Of a stretch of DNA of 14,674 nt, positions 7,685 to 14,354 are shown one piece after another; within the stretch, counting starts at the first letter, position 1; each line of letters starts with the position of its first letter. A program made the position numbers and the translations under genes. Origin of the DNA: Acidobacteriota bacterium (lineage in GTDB: Bacteria; Acidobacteriota; Terriglobia; Terriglobales; Acidobacteriaceae). Location: positions 1-14,674 of the forward strand of contig JAJZFR010000083.1 of assembly GCA_021805265.1 (NCBI GenBank). Direction: 5' to 3'. Below the pieces are notes generated by a model. The model worked only from the letters and a program-made list of their open reading frames with translations. It was not told the origin of the DNA and made no database searches.

Positions 7685-8917
7685 TTATCGCGCGCGAAAA
7701 CTCTTGATGGCGATGGCGTCTGGCTCGCGTCCGACGGAAAACAAGGTGAACAGGGAGTGGGTGCTTGTGCGGATGGCGGCGACATCGCCGGAGCGCTGAT
7801 CGACGGCGAAGAGCAGATGACCCGAGGCGGACAGGGCGAGAGCCAGCGGACCGTCGCCGACATGAATGGAGCCAGCGCGCTGGCCGTCGTCAATGGCGTA
7901 GAGCGCAACCTCCTGAGACTGGAAGTTGGCCTCGTAGAGGGTGGAGTTATCCGGGCTGACGAGGCCGGCGACCGGCTGGGCACCGATCAGGTAGGCTCCG
8001 CCGACGTCATCCGAGCTGGTGACGATCTCGCTGATTGAATTCGAGGCGGCGTTCGAGACGAATAGCTCGCCGCCATCGGGTTTGAGCGCCAGGGCAACCG
8101 GATTCTGGCCGACATCGAGCAGGGCTTCAATCGCGTCCGGGCGGCCTGGGGAGCGATTCTGTTTCGGATCCGCTTTCTGGGCGAGCGCAATGGCCATGAC
8201 CTGGTGGCCGCTCGAACAGGTGACAAAGGCCTTGGAAGAATCGGGCAGAATGGCGATCTCCGACGCGCCAGGGCAACCTGTGAAGACGCTTCGCTGGGTG
8301 ATCTGGTGGTTGGGTTCCCCTGCATTGAAAAGGCTGACGCTGCCGGCTTTGGAGTTGGTGACCACGAGGGAGGCGCCATCCGGGGAGATTCTTGCCTGCA
8401 CTGGTTTTTCACCCACGCCGAGGACCACCGCAGTGCGCCGCAGCGCGAGGTCCAGCACGGTGACGGAGTTCGAGCCGGAGTTGGCGATATAGGCGAAATC
8501 GCCATTGGCGGAGAGGTGGATCGCGGTCGGTTCGCGGCCGACGGGGAGCGTGGCAACGACGCGCTGCCGCGCAGTGTCCAGGATGGAAACGGAGCCGAAC
8601 GGGGGTTCGCGATCAGTGGCTGTTGCACTGGGGCGAACACCGGAGTTGAGAATATAGACCTCATTTCGGCTGGGACTGACGGCGAGGGCAACCGGGTGAA
8701 TGCCGACCTGTATCTCCCGGTCAATGCGCAAATGGACCACGTCGATGACGGAGACGGTGTCGCTCGCTCCGTTCGTGATATACGCATATTCGCGATAGTT
8801 TGCGGGATATTCGGGGAAGTCCCGCCGACGGCATCCGGTGAAGAGTACGAGCAGGAGAGTCATCGCGGCAATGGGCGCGGTGACTCTGCTGCCGGGGTGT
8901 CTGGACGGGAGGATCAT
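7685..8917 (-). CDS. YVTN-type beta-propeller lipoprotein
   Basis: A 410-residue exported protein built from repeated propeller blades of the YVTN/NHL-like kind. The N-terminus has a hydrophobic stretch (APIAAMTLLLVLFTGC). Its lipobox FTGC (Phe at -3 instead of the usual Leu) places the lipidated Cys at residue 29, followed by CRRRDFPEYPANY. Blade motifs recur: YITNGASDTVSVIDV, VYILNSGV, AYIANSGSNSVTVLDL, LVVTNSKAGSVSLF, LFVSNAASNSISEI and LFAVDQRSGDVAAI. Most are preceded by a V-G-x-x-P-x-A-[IL] turn, giving about seven blades. The function of such lipoproteins is not established; a scaffold or quinoprotein-like binding role is possible. The frame also permits a TTG start at 8932, but ATG 8917 gives the cleaner signal peptide. 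It lies 72 bp downstream of the DAHP synthase gene, and that gap is filled by a short repeat array. Confidence 0.88.
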   Translation of the reverse strand: MILPSRHPGSRVTAPIAAMTLLLVLFTGCRRRDFPEYPANYREYAYITNGASDTVSVIDVVHLRIDREIQVGIHPVALAVSPSRNEVYILNSGVRPSATATDREPPFGSVSILDTARQRVVATLPVGREPTAIHLSANGDFAYIANSGSNSVTVLDLALRRTAVVLGVGEKPVQARISPDGASLVVTNSKAGSVSLFNAGEPNHQITQRSVFTGCPGASEIAILPDSSKAFVTCSSGHQVMAIALAQKADPKQNRSPGRPDAIEALLDVGQNPVALALKPDGGELFVSNAASNSISEIVTSSDDVGGAYLIGAQPVAGLVSPDNSTLYEANFQSQEVALYAIDDGQRAGSIHVGDGPLALALSASGHLLFAVDQRSGDVAAIRTSTHSLFTLFSVGREPDAIAIKSFRAR

Positions 8918-8927
8918 GGCGATCTGG

Positions 8928-8985
8928 TTCAACGGGACTGGCTCAACGGGACTGGCTTCAACTGGACTGGCTTCAACGGGGGAGT
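8928..8985. repeat. Degenerate tandem repeat, about four 14-15-bp units
   Basis: Three near-identical copies of TTCAACGGGACTGGC (8928-8942, 8943-8956 with one base lost, 8957-8971 with one substitution) and a partial fourth (8972-8985) fill almost all of the gap between the DAHP synthase stop (8989) and the lipoprotein start (8917). The array covers the place where the lipoprotein's ribosome-binding site would be expected. No good Shine-Dalgarno sequence is seen there. Confidence 0.9.
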
Positions 8986-8988
8986 GGA

Positions 8989-10041
8989 CTAGAGGGCAGC
9001 GGCGGTGACCTGGATGCCGCGCGGGAGCCTGCGGTGCACGATAGGCGCGATCTGTTCGATTTCGTCCATCATGAGGGAAAACTGCTCGGGGTAGATGGAT
9101 TGCGGCCCGTCGGAGAGGGCGATGTCGGGCTGGTGATGGACCTCGACCATGATGCCGTCTGCGCCGACGGCGACCGCTGCGCGAGCCAACTGGAGAACCT
9201 TGTCCCGTTTACCTGTGCCGTGGCTGGGATCGACCAGAATGGGCAGATGGCTGAGCCGCTGAACGGCGGGTACGATGCTGAGATCGAGGGTATTGCGGGT
9301 GTGGTCGGCAAAGGTGCGGACGCCGCGCTCGCAGAGGATGACCTGATAGTTGCCCTCGCTGAGGACGTACTCGGCGGCCATGAGCAATTCGTCGAGGGTG
9401 GCGCTCAGGCCGCGCTTGACCAGGACGGGCTTGCGGGCGCGACCGGCGCGCTTGAGCAGGGAATAATTCTGCATATTGCGCGCGCCGATCTGGATGACAT
9501 CAGCGTAGGCCTCGACCATTTCGAGGCTTTCGTTGTCAATGGCTTCGGTGATGATGCGGAGGCCAAAGGCGGCGCGAATGTCGGCCATGATCTTGAGGGC
9601 TTCGAGGCCCATTCCCTGAAAGGCGTAGGGCGAGGTGCGGGGCTTGAAGGCGCCGCCGCGGAAGAACTGAGCGCCGCTGGCGGCGACCTGCTCGGCGATG
9701 GCGAAGGCCTGTTCGCGGCTCTCGATGGAGCAGGGGCCAGCAACGACAGCCAGATTTGCGCCGCCGATGACGGCATCGGTGCCGGGAAACTGGATAACCG
9801 TGTTCTCGTCCTTGACGTCGCGGCTGGCGAGCTTATAGGGCTTGGAGACGCGGATGACCTCGGCGACGCCGGAGAGGCACTCGATATTGCCGCGGTCCAC
9901 CTCGCCCTGATTGCCGGTGATGCCAATCGCGGTACGCTGCGCGCCGGGCAGGGGATGCGGACGAAAACCAAGTTGTTCGATGTGTTTGCAGACGGCGGCG
10001 ATCTCTTCGGTGGTCGCCTGCGCTTTCATGACTACGAGCAT
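8989..10041 (-). CDS. aroF: 3-deoxy-7-phosphoheptulonate synthase (DAHP synthase, type I beta)
   Basis: This enzyme condenses phosphoenolpyruvate with erythrose 4-phosphate, the first step of the shikimate pathway. The 350-residue protein has the type I-beta layout. Residues 1-70 form a ferredoxin-like N-terminal domain (MLVVMKAQATTEEIAAVCKH). The catalytic TIM barrel starts near 95. Visible active-site elements are AGPCSIES with metal ligand Cys104, RGGAFKPRTSPYAFQG (128-143), VLVKRG (206-211), DPSHGTGKR with His274, and MVEVHH with Glu300. The N-terminal domain in relatives such as the Thermotoga enzyme mediates feedback inhibition by aromatic amino acids. ATG 10041 is preceded by GGGGG about 8 nt upstream; the frame extends to TTG 10056. 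The gene symbol is a convention for this family. Confidence 0.95.
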   Translation of the reverse strand: MLVVMKAQATTEEIAAVCKHIEQLGFRPHPLPGAQRTAIGITGNQGEVDRGNIECLSGVAEVIRVSKPYKLASRDVKDENTVIQFPGTDAVIGGANLAVVAGPCSIESREQAFAIAEQVAASGAQFFRGGAFKPRTSPYAFQGMGLEALKIMADIRAAFGLRIITEAIDNESLEMVEAYADVIQIGARNMQNYSLLKRAGRARKPVLVKRGLSATLDELLMAAEYVLSEGNYQVILCERGVRTFADHTRNTLDLSIVPAVQRLSHLPILVDPSHGTGKRDKVLQLARAAVAVGADGIMVEVHHQPDIALSDGPQSIYPEQFSLMMDEIEQIAPIVHRRLPRGIQVTAAAL

Positions 10042-10121
10042 GATGGTTGCCCCCAAAGAAGAAGTGTACCGGGTGAGGCAGGGAAGGGCAACGGGCTATG
10101 CGGGGCGGGCGATGGGGCGAT

Positions 10122-10153
10122 GGTCCGGTCAGGTCCGGTCCGGTCAGGACCGG
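10122..10153. repeat. GGTCCGG-type direct repeat with hairpin
   Basis: The sequence GGTCCGGTCAG occurs at 10122-10132 and again at 10137-10147. A perfect 7-bp stem CCGGTCC/GGACCGG with a 5-nt loop spans 10135-10153. The stop codon of the small membrane protein gene (minus strand, 10146-10144) lies in the loop. The hairpin sits between that gene and the DAHP synthase gene. There is no T run on either strand, so it is not a canonical intrinsic terminator, although it could stall polymerase or protect an mRNA end. Confidence 0.7.
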
Positions 10154-10386
10154 TTGCGTCGGGGTGCCACGACGGGATGCGCTTCGTAGCGCAGGGCCTG
10201 TGCGGGGGCGAATCGCACCGGCGCGGCCGCGTGATCCAGCCCTGCGTGGGCGGGTTCCGAGGGAGCGGATTCTGACGGAGCTGGTTCTGACGGGGCAAGT
10301 TCCGAAGGGTCCAGCAGGAACACGGCAGGCAGAACCATCAGCCCGAGAAACGAGAGCACCAGCAATAAATAAAACATTCTGCTCAT
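10144..10386 (-). CDS. Small single-span membrane protein with APSE repeats, hypothetical
   Basis: A short protein of about 80 residues (from ATG 10386) that I do not recognise. It starts MSRMFYLLLVLSFLGLMVLP, a strong transmembrane or uncleaved signal segment. Four repeats of the type (x)APSE follow (LDPSELAPSEPAPSESAPSE), then a charged tail rich in Arg and His. Alternative starts are ATG 10392 and ATG 10377; only the last has a properly spaced GGGGA. The hydrophobic segment and absence of a competing gene favour a real protein. However, the repeats coincide with a 15-bp DNA repeat array and the stop lies in another repeat, so chance coding is possible. It lies between smpB and the DAHP synthase gene, same strand. 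Confidence 0.45.
   Translation of the reverse strand: MSRMFYLLLVLSFLGLMVLPAVFLLDPSELAPSEPAPSESAPSEPAHAGLDHAAAPVRFAPAQALRYEAHPVVAPRRNRS
10255..10314 (-). repeat. Four 15-bp repeats coding (x)APSE
   Basis: Four consecutive 15-bp units at 10255-10269, 10270-10284, 10285-10299 and 10300-10314 have a plus-strand consensus close to TTCTGACGGAGCTGG. Read on the minus strand in the frame of the small membrane protein they give DPSE, LAPSE, PAPSE and SAPSE. The units have diverged at several positions. Confidence 0.8.
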
Positions 10387-10487
10387 CCCCATGTTGAGCG
10401 AGATAAAAATGCTTTCAACACTCAAACACCTTTGGTGGAGAATTGGCAAGTATTTTTTGCGTACCTGAGCAGGATGTGTACAGATTG

Positions 10488-11069
10488 TTACAGATTTTTG
10501 CTGGTGGCGCGGTGTTTGCTCTCGTTGATGGCGGCGCGGGATTCACGATCAGCTTCGCGGCGCTTTTCGGTTTCGCGTTTGTCCCAGTCCTGTTTGCCCT
10601 TGGCGATGGCCAGTTCACACTTGACGCGGCCGTTGCGGAAATAAAGCCGTACCGGGATGAGCGTATGGCCTTTGATCTGCGTCTTCACCAGTAGCTTGCG
10701 GACCTCTTCCTTGTGGAGCAGGAGTTTTCGGGTCCGCAGGGCATCGTGATTGGCGAGGTTTCCGTGGGAGTAGGGTCCGATATGCACATTGAGCAGGAAG
10801 GCCTCGCCGTCCTTGATGAGGCCGTAGGCGTCCTTGAGGTTGGCCTGACCCTGGCGGATGGATTTGACCTCGGTGCCGCGAAGGGCGACGCCGGCCTCGA
10901 CCTTTTCGATGAGGAAGTAGTTGAAGCTGGCACTACGGTTGAAGGCGGCGTCGCGGTCGCCCGAGGCCACCGGGTCGCGCGGCTTTTGTGGCCGGGCGGC
11001 GGGTTTGGCGGCGGGGGCGACGGAATAGCTGGACTGTCTGGGCACGACGGAAGTTCCCTCAGACTCCAT
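10488..11069 (-). CDS. smpB: SsrA-binding protein SmpB
   Basis: The tmRNA partner in trans-translation: it binds SsrA RNA and guides it into stalled ribosomes. The conserved beta-barrel spans about residues 41-160 (FNYFLIEKVEAGVALRGTEV, SIRQGQANLKDAYGLI, LLVKTQIKGHTLIPVRLYF, VKCELAIAKGK). The C-terminal tail is basic and ends DWDKRETEKRREADRESRAA and on, as in known SmpB. From ATG 11069 it is 193 residues, about 35-40 longer than usual at the N-terminus. That extension is Pro/Ala/Ser-rich and disordered in appearance. GTG 11045 has GAGGGA 9 nt upstream and may be the true start (185 residues); ATG 11069 has no visible ribosome-binding site. No tmRNA gene (ssrA) is in the window. Confidence 0.95.
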   Translation of the reverse strand: MESEGTSVVPRQSSYSVAPAAKPAARPQKPRDPVASGDRDAAFNRSASFNYFLIEKVEAGVALRGTEVKSIRQGQANLKDAYGLIKDGEAFLLNVHIGPYSHGNLANHDALRTRKLLLHKEEVRKLLVKTQIKGHTLIPVRLYFRNGRVKCELAIAKGKQDWDKRETEKRREADRESRAAINESKHRATSKNL

Positions 11070-11126
11070 GGTATCGCAGATGTAAATCCGCGCGGCGGGC
11101 GGATACGTTTTGTCAGAGCGGGGCTT

Positions 11127-11135
11127 TGTTAGAAT
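11127..11135 (+). promoter_or_regulatory. Extended -10 candidate for the secretin operon
   Basis: TG-T-TAGAAT at 11127-11135 fits an extended -10 element (TGn followed by a hexamer with five of six matches to TATAAT). TTGTCA at 11110-11115 resembles a -35 box, but the 14-nt spacer is too short. Extended -10 promoters can work without a -35 box. A transcript from here would have a 5' leader of about 200 nt before ATG 11340, including the 12-bp repeats. Confidence 0.4.
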
Positions 11136-11172
11136 GAGGCATCGTCGTGAGTGCGGATCTGGACACGGATTT

Positions 11173-11208
11173 GGGCGCTGATATGGGCGCTGATATGGGC
11201 GCTGATAT
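11173..11208. repeat. Three perfect 12-bp repeats in the secretin leader
   Basis: GGGCGCTGATAT is repeated three times without a mismatch or gap (11173-11184, 11185-11196, 11197-11208). It lies between the predicted promoter and the secretin start codon, in what would be the 5' untranslated region. Perfect identity suggests a recent or actively maintained expansion. Confidence 0.95.
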
Positions 11209-11339
11209 GGTTTGGGCTGGCCTTGATTGAGCCGAGTGGTCGGCGGGTTTTGGGTGGATGGTTGACTTGGGAGTTGATACGCAGCCCAGCTTCCGCAGTC
11301 GGGGCGCTGGAGCAAGCGGGTACCGGGAATGGGAGTTTG

Positions 11340-13787
11340 ATGAGTCGCTTTGTATTTCGTATCCGCGCCGGTCGGCGAGTTTCCCTGGTTGCCTTGTCAA
11401 CACTGATTGTGGTGTTCGCCGCGATGGCACGGCCAGCGATGGCGGCGGATTCAGTGCGCAGCCTGATGAACAAGGGCGAAGCGGCGGAGGCGCGCGAGGA
11501 TTACGACGCGGCCTATGACTATTTCAAGCGCGCCTACGCCAAAGCGCCGGAAGACCTGCGCACACGGACGGCCTTTTATCGGCTGCGCCAGACGGACTCC
11601 TCGTGGCACGTGACGCGGGGCAACAAGCTGATGGATCAGGGGGATTCGCAGGCTGCGCTGGTGGAGTACCTGCGGGCCACGTCAGTCGATCCAGGCAACG
11701 AGGCCGCGATTCAGCAGATTGCCGCAATTCGCGCCAAGCAAACCAACACGCCAATCCACACCGAGACCAGCATTCCGGTGCAGACGCAGGATGAGATCGA
11801 CGATGCGGCGGCTCCGGCGGAGCTGCACCCGATGACCAATGAGCCTTTGACGCTGCGCTACAACGAAGACTCGAAGGTCGTGTATCAGGCGATCGGCAAG
11901 GCGGCGGGGATCAACGTGCTGTTTGACCCGGACTACACGGGCAAACACATCCAGGTGGACCTGACGAATGTGTCGCTGCTCGATGCGCTGCGCATTGTGG
12001 CGACGATGTCGAACACCTTCTGGCGACCGGTGACCGGGAATACGATTTTTGTGGCGCAGAATACCCGGGCCAAGCGAACCGAGCTGGACGAGCAGGCGGT
12101 GCAGACGTTTTATCTGACCAATGCGTGGCAGCAGAACGATCTGAACGACGTGCAGACGGCGCTGCGCAACGTGTTGCCGAATACCAAGGTTTACGGGGTG
12201 CCGAGCCAGAACGCGATTGTGATGCGGGCGACGCCGGACGAACTTCTGCTGGCGCAGAAGGTAATCAGCGACCTGGACAAGGCCCGGCCCGAGGTGGTGG
12301 TGGACATTGCGGTGCTCGAGGTGGACCGGGACAAGCTGCGCAACATTGGCCTGAGCTGGCCGGGCAGCATCGGGTTTGCGCTGCAGCCGCCGCAGTCGCA
12401 GTTGAACAACGCGACAACGACCACAACGGCCACCGGAACGACGGTGAACCAGCCGAACCTGACGCTGGATAACCTGGCCAACCTGAACGCGACCAACTTT
12501 GCCGTGACGGTGAGCGCGGCGACGGCGAACCTGCTGCTGACGGATTCCGACACCAAGATTCTGCAGAACCCGCGCATCCGGGCGACGGATTCGCAGAAGG
12601 CGACGATGAAGATCGGCTCGCGCATCCCGATTGCTACGGGTTCGTATCAGACGGGCGCGGCGGTGACGGCGATTGCCAGCCCGCTTGTGGATACGCAGTT
12701 CCAGTACATTGACGTGGGCGTACAGATCGAGATGACGCCGACGGTCCACTTTGACCACGACGTGACGCTGAAGATGAAGATCGAGGTCAGCTCGGAGAGC
12801 GGCACCTCGACGATCAGCGGCGTGACCGAGCCGATCATCAGCCAGCGGACGGTGGAGCAGGTGATCCGGCTGCGCGAGGGCGAGGCCAACATCCTGGGCG
12901 GGATCGTGAACAAGCAGGACCTGGTGAGCATTACCGGTATTCCGGGGCTGGGCGAGTTGCCGATTCTGCGGTATATCTTCGGCTCGAAGTCGCGCGAGGT
13001 GATCGACGACGAGATTGTCTTTGTGCTGGTGCCGCACATTGTGCGCAGCCAGCAGCTAAGCCCGCTGAACCTGCGCACGATCGATACGGGATCAGGACAG
13101 TCGATCGAACTGCGGCGGACCAACTTCAGCGAAACCAGGCTGAACGCGAATGGGGATCAGGCGGCGGATGTGGCGAATGCCGCGCTCGGTCAGCGGACGG
13201 GCGGCGCAATGGCGCAGGCCGCTGCGCTGCGCGGCGAGACGGCCGATCTGGCAGCATCTTCAGCGCTGGCGCAGATGCACCAGAGCGCCGATCCGGCGTT
13301 GAATCCACCCGGAAATCCGACGCCTGGAGCAGGCATGAATTCGGCAGCCAATGCCGCGCCAGCCTTGCGGCCCGGCGAAGTGGGGCTGACGCTGGAGCCG
13401 CCTGCGACAGCGCCAGCAGTGGGTAAGCCTTTTGCTGTCTCAGTGAACTTGTCGGATGCCAAGGGCATCAGTTCGGTGCCGCTGCAGATCAAGTACGACG
13501 CGACCAAACTATCGCTGGTGAACATCGACTCGGGGAACTTCCTGAAGCAGGATGGTCAGGCAGTGGCGCTGGTGCATCGGGACGACGGGCCGGGAATGAT
13601 TACGCTCGCCGCCTCGCGTCCGCCGGGTGCGGCTGGGGTAAACGGCGCGGGGACGGTCTGTGTGCTGACCTTCCAGGCGAAACAGGCCGGGGCGACGGAT
13701 ATTACCTTTGCGCGACCGGGAGCGCTCGATGCCGAGCAGCATCCGGTGATTGTGGCGGCAAAGAACGCGCATGTCGTGATCCAGTAG
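11340..13787 (+). CDS. Secretin (GspD/PilQ-like) with TPR-like N-terminus and C-terminal cohesin-like domain
   Basis: The outer-membrane channel of a type II secretion or type IV pilus-like system, 815 residues. ATG 11340 opens a signal peptide cleaved near AMA35|AD, with GGGAG just upstream. Domains in order: TPR-like helices (about 40-130, NKGEAAEAREDYDAAYDYFK), a linker, an STN/N0-like domain (about 168-245, NVLFDPDYTGKHIQVDL), a secretin N domain (255-318), and the secretin pore (318-567). The pore ends with the signature ITGIPGLGELPILRYIF and a terminal strand VFVLVPHIV. A low-complexity Ala/Gln/Pro linker (570-678) leads to a cohesin-type beta-sandwich (680-813: VGLTLEPP, KPFAVSVNLSDAKGISSVPL, IKYDATKLSLVNID, GTVCVLTFQAKQAG). 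The two pseudopilin genes follow directly. Domain calls are by eye; the secretin is sure, the cohesin call strong. Which of GspD or PilQ it replaces is open. Confidence 0.93.
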   Translation: MSRFVFRIRAGRRVSLVALSTLIVVFAAMARPAMAADSVRSLMNKGEAAEAREDYDAAYDYFKRAYAKAPEDLRTRTAFYRLRQTDSSWHVTRGNKLMDQGDSQAALVEYLRATSVDPGNEAAIQQIAAIRAKQTNTPIHTETSIPVQTQDEIDDAAAPAELHPMTNEPLTLRYNEDSKVVYQAIGKAAGINVLFDPDYTGKHIQVDLTNVSLLDALRIVATMSNTFWRPVTGNTIFVAQNTRAKRTELDEQAVQTFYLTNAWQQNDLNDVQTALRNVLPNTKVYGVPSQNAIVMRATPDELLLAQKVISDLDKARPEVVVDIAVLEVDRDKLRNIGLSWPGSIGFALQPPQSQLNNATTTTTATGTTVNQPNLTLDNLANLNATNFAVTVSAATANLLLTDSDTKILQNPRIRATDSQKATMKIGSRIPIATGSYQTGAAVTAIASPLVDTQFQYIDVGVQIEMTPTVHFDHDVTLKMKIEVSSESGTSTISGVTEPIISQRTVEQVIRLREGEANILGGIVNKQDLVSITGIPGLGELPILRYIFGSKSREVIDDEIVFVLVPHIVRSQQLSPLNLRTIDTGSGQSIELRRTNFSETRLNANGDQAADVANAALGQRTGGAMAQAAALRGETADLAASSALAQMHQSADPALNPPGNPTPGAGMNSAANAAPALRPGEVGLTLEPPATAPAVGKPFAVSVNLSDAKGISSVPLQIKYDATKLSLVNIDSGNFLKQDGQAVALVHRDDGPGMITLAASRPPGAAGVNGAGTVCVLTFQAKQAGATDITFARPGALDAEQHPVIVAAKNAHVVIQ

Positions 13788-13798
13788 GAGGAGTCGCG

Positions 13799-14296
13799 AT
13801 GACCAATTCCCGTCTCGAACGAGACTCCGGACGCCGAGCAGACGGAGTGTGCCGCTGCGAGCGGGGCCTGACGCTGGTGGAGTTGATCGTGACGGTGGCG
13901 ATTCTGGGGATACTGGCTTCGGCGGCGATACCGGTGGCGCGCTTCGAAATCCAGCGCCAGAACGAGCGGCAACTGCGCTACGATCTGTGGATGATGCGCG
14001 ACGCAATCGACCACTACAAGGACGCTGCGGACAAGGGCGCATTCCAGACCAAGGTGGATAGTCAGGGTTATCCTCCGGACCTGGATGAGCTGGTGAAGGG
14101 CGTGGAAGTGCAGGGCAAGAAGGTGCGGTTTCTGCGCAAGATTCCGGTGGACCCGATGACGGGCAAGGCGGAGTGGGGCATGCGCTCGATGCAGGACGAT
14201 CCGGACAGCGATTCCTATGGCGGGCAAAGCGTCTTTGACGTGTATTCGAAATCGACCGGGACGGCACTGGACGGGACGAAATACTCGGACTGGTAA
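13799..14296 (+). CDS. Type II secretion-like pseudopilin (GspG-like)
   Basis: A 165-residue prepilin-like protein that would assemble into a periplasmic pseudopilus. The cleavage motif is RG23|LTLVE, with Glu28 at mature position +5 and Leu instead of the usual Phe/Met at +1. A hydrophobic helix VELIVTVAILGILASAAIPV follows. The leader is long (23 residues) and contains CRCERG. The mature part has GspG-like features: RQLRYDLWMMRDAIDHYKD, then a DLDELVKG segment, IPVDPMTGKAEWGMRSMQDD, and DVYSKSTGTALDGTKYSDW at the C-terminus. The start has GGAGGAG overlapping the secretin stop codon (11 bp between genes), so the two are translated from one message. It needs a prepilin peptidase encoded elsewhere. 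Confidence 0.93.
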   Translation: MTNSRLERDSGRRADGVCRCERGLTLVELIVTVAILGILASAAIPVARFEIQRQNERQLRYDLWMMRDAIDHYKDAADKGAFQTKVDSQGYPPDLDELVKGVEVQGKKVRFLRKIPVDPMTGKAEWGMRSMQDDPDSDSYGGQSVFDVYSKSTGTALDGTKYSDW

Positions 14297-14322
14297 AGCC
14301 AGGCACGGTTGAGACGAGCAGA

Positions 14323-14354
14323 AAGACAGGCAGGAAGACAGGCAGGGCGGCAGG
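14323..14354. repeat. Two 12-bp direct repeats before the second pseudopilin
   Basis: AAGACAGGCAGG occurs twice in tandem without mismatch (14323-14334, 14335-14346), then a partial GCGGCAGG copy. The purine-rich units lie between the first pseudopilin and the GTG start at 14355. They contain the only AGG-type ribosome-binding sequence available to it. Confidence 0.8.

Larger units (their letters stand above)
11070..11339. other. Divergent intergenic region between smpB and the secretin gene
   Basis: 270 bp that must carry the smpB promoter (minus) and the secretin operon promoter (plus). The plus strand has an extended -10 candidate and a 12-bp triplicate repeat, listed separately. The secretin frame is open through 11151-11339, but the residues (repeated I-W-A-L) do not look like a real N-terminus and the signal peptide begins at 11340. 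On the minus strand no clear promoter was found close to the smpB start. Confidence 0.5.

Noticed and set aside
8928..8985. CRISPR array
   Set aside because: Units are 14-15 bp, directly adjacent and without spacers, so this is a tandem repeat. The other repeat arrays in the window fail for the same reason.
10135..10153. Intrinsic terminator
   Set aside because: The hairpin is good but has no T run on either strand.
9034..10275. Long plus-strand open frame opposite the DAHP synthase gene
   Set aside because: It is Gly/Asp/Ala-rich with no motif, and the opposite strand is a complete DAHP synthase.
11151..11339. N-terminal extension of the secretin frame with repeated I-W-A-L residues
   Set aside because: The frame is open, but the residues come from the 12-bp DNA repeat. 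A signal peptide with a ribosome-binding site starts at 11340, so the extension is probably untranslated.
11682..13037. Long open frame on the minus strand across the secretin gene (451 codons)
   Set aside because: Its composition (Arg, His, Leu, Val) is typical of an antisense shadow; the plus strand carries clear secretin motifs.
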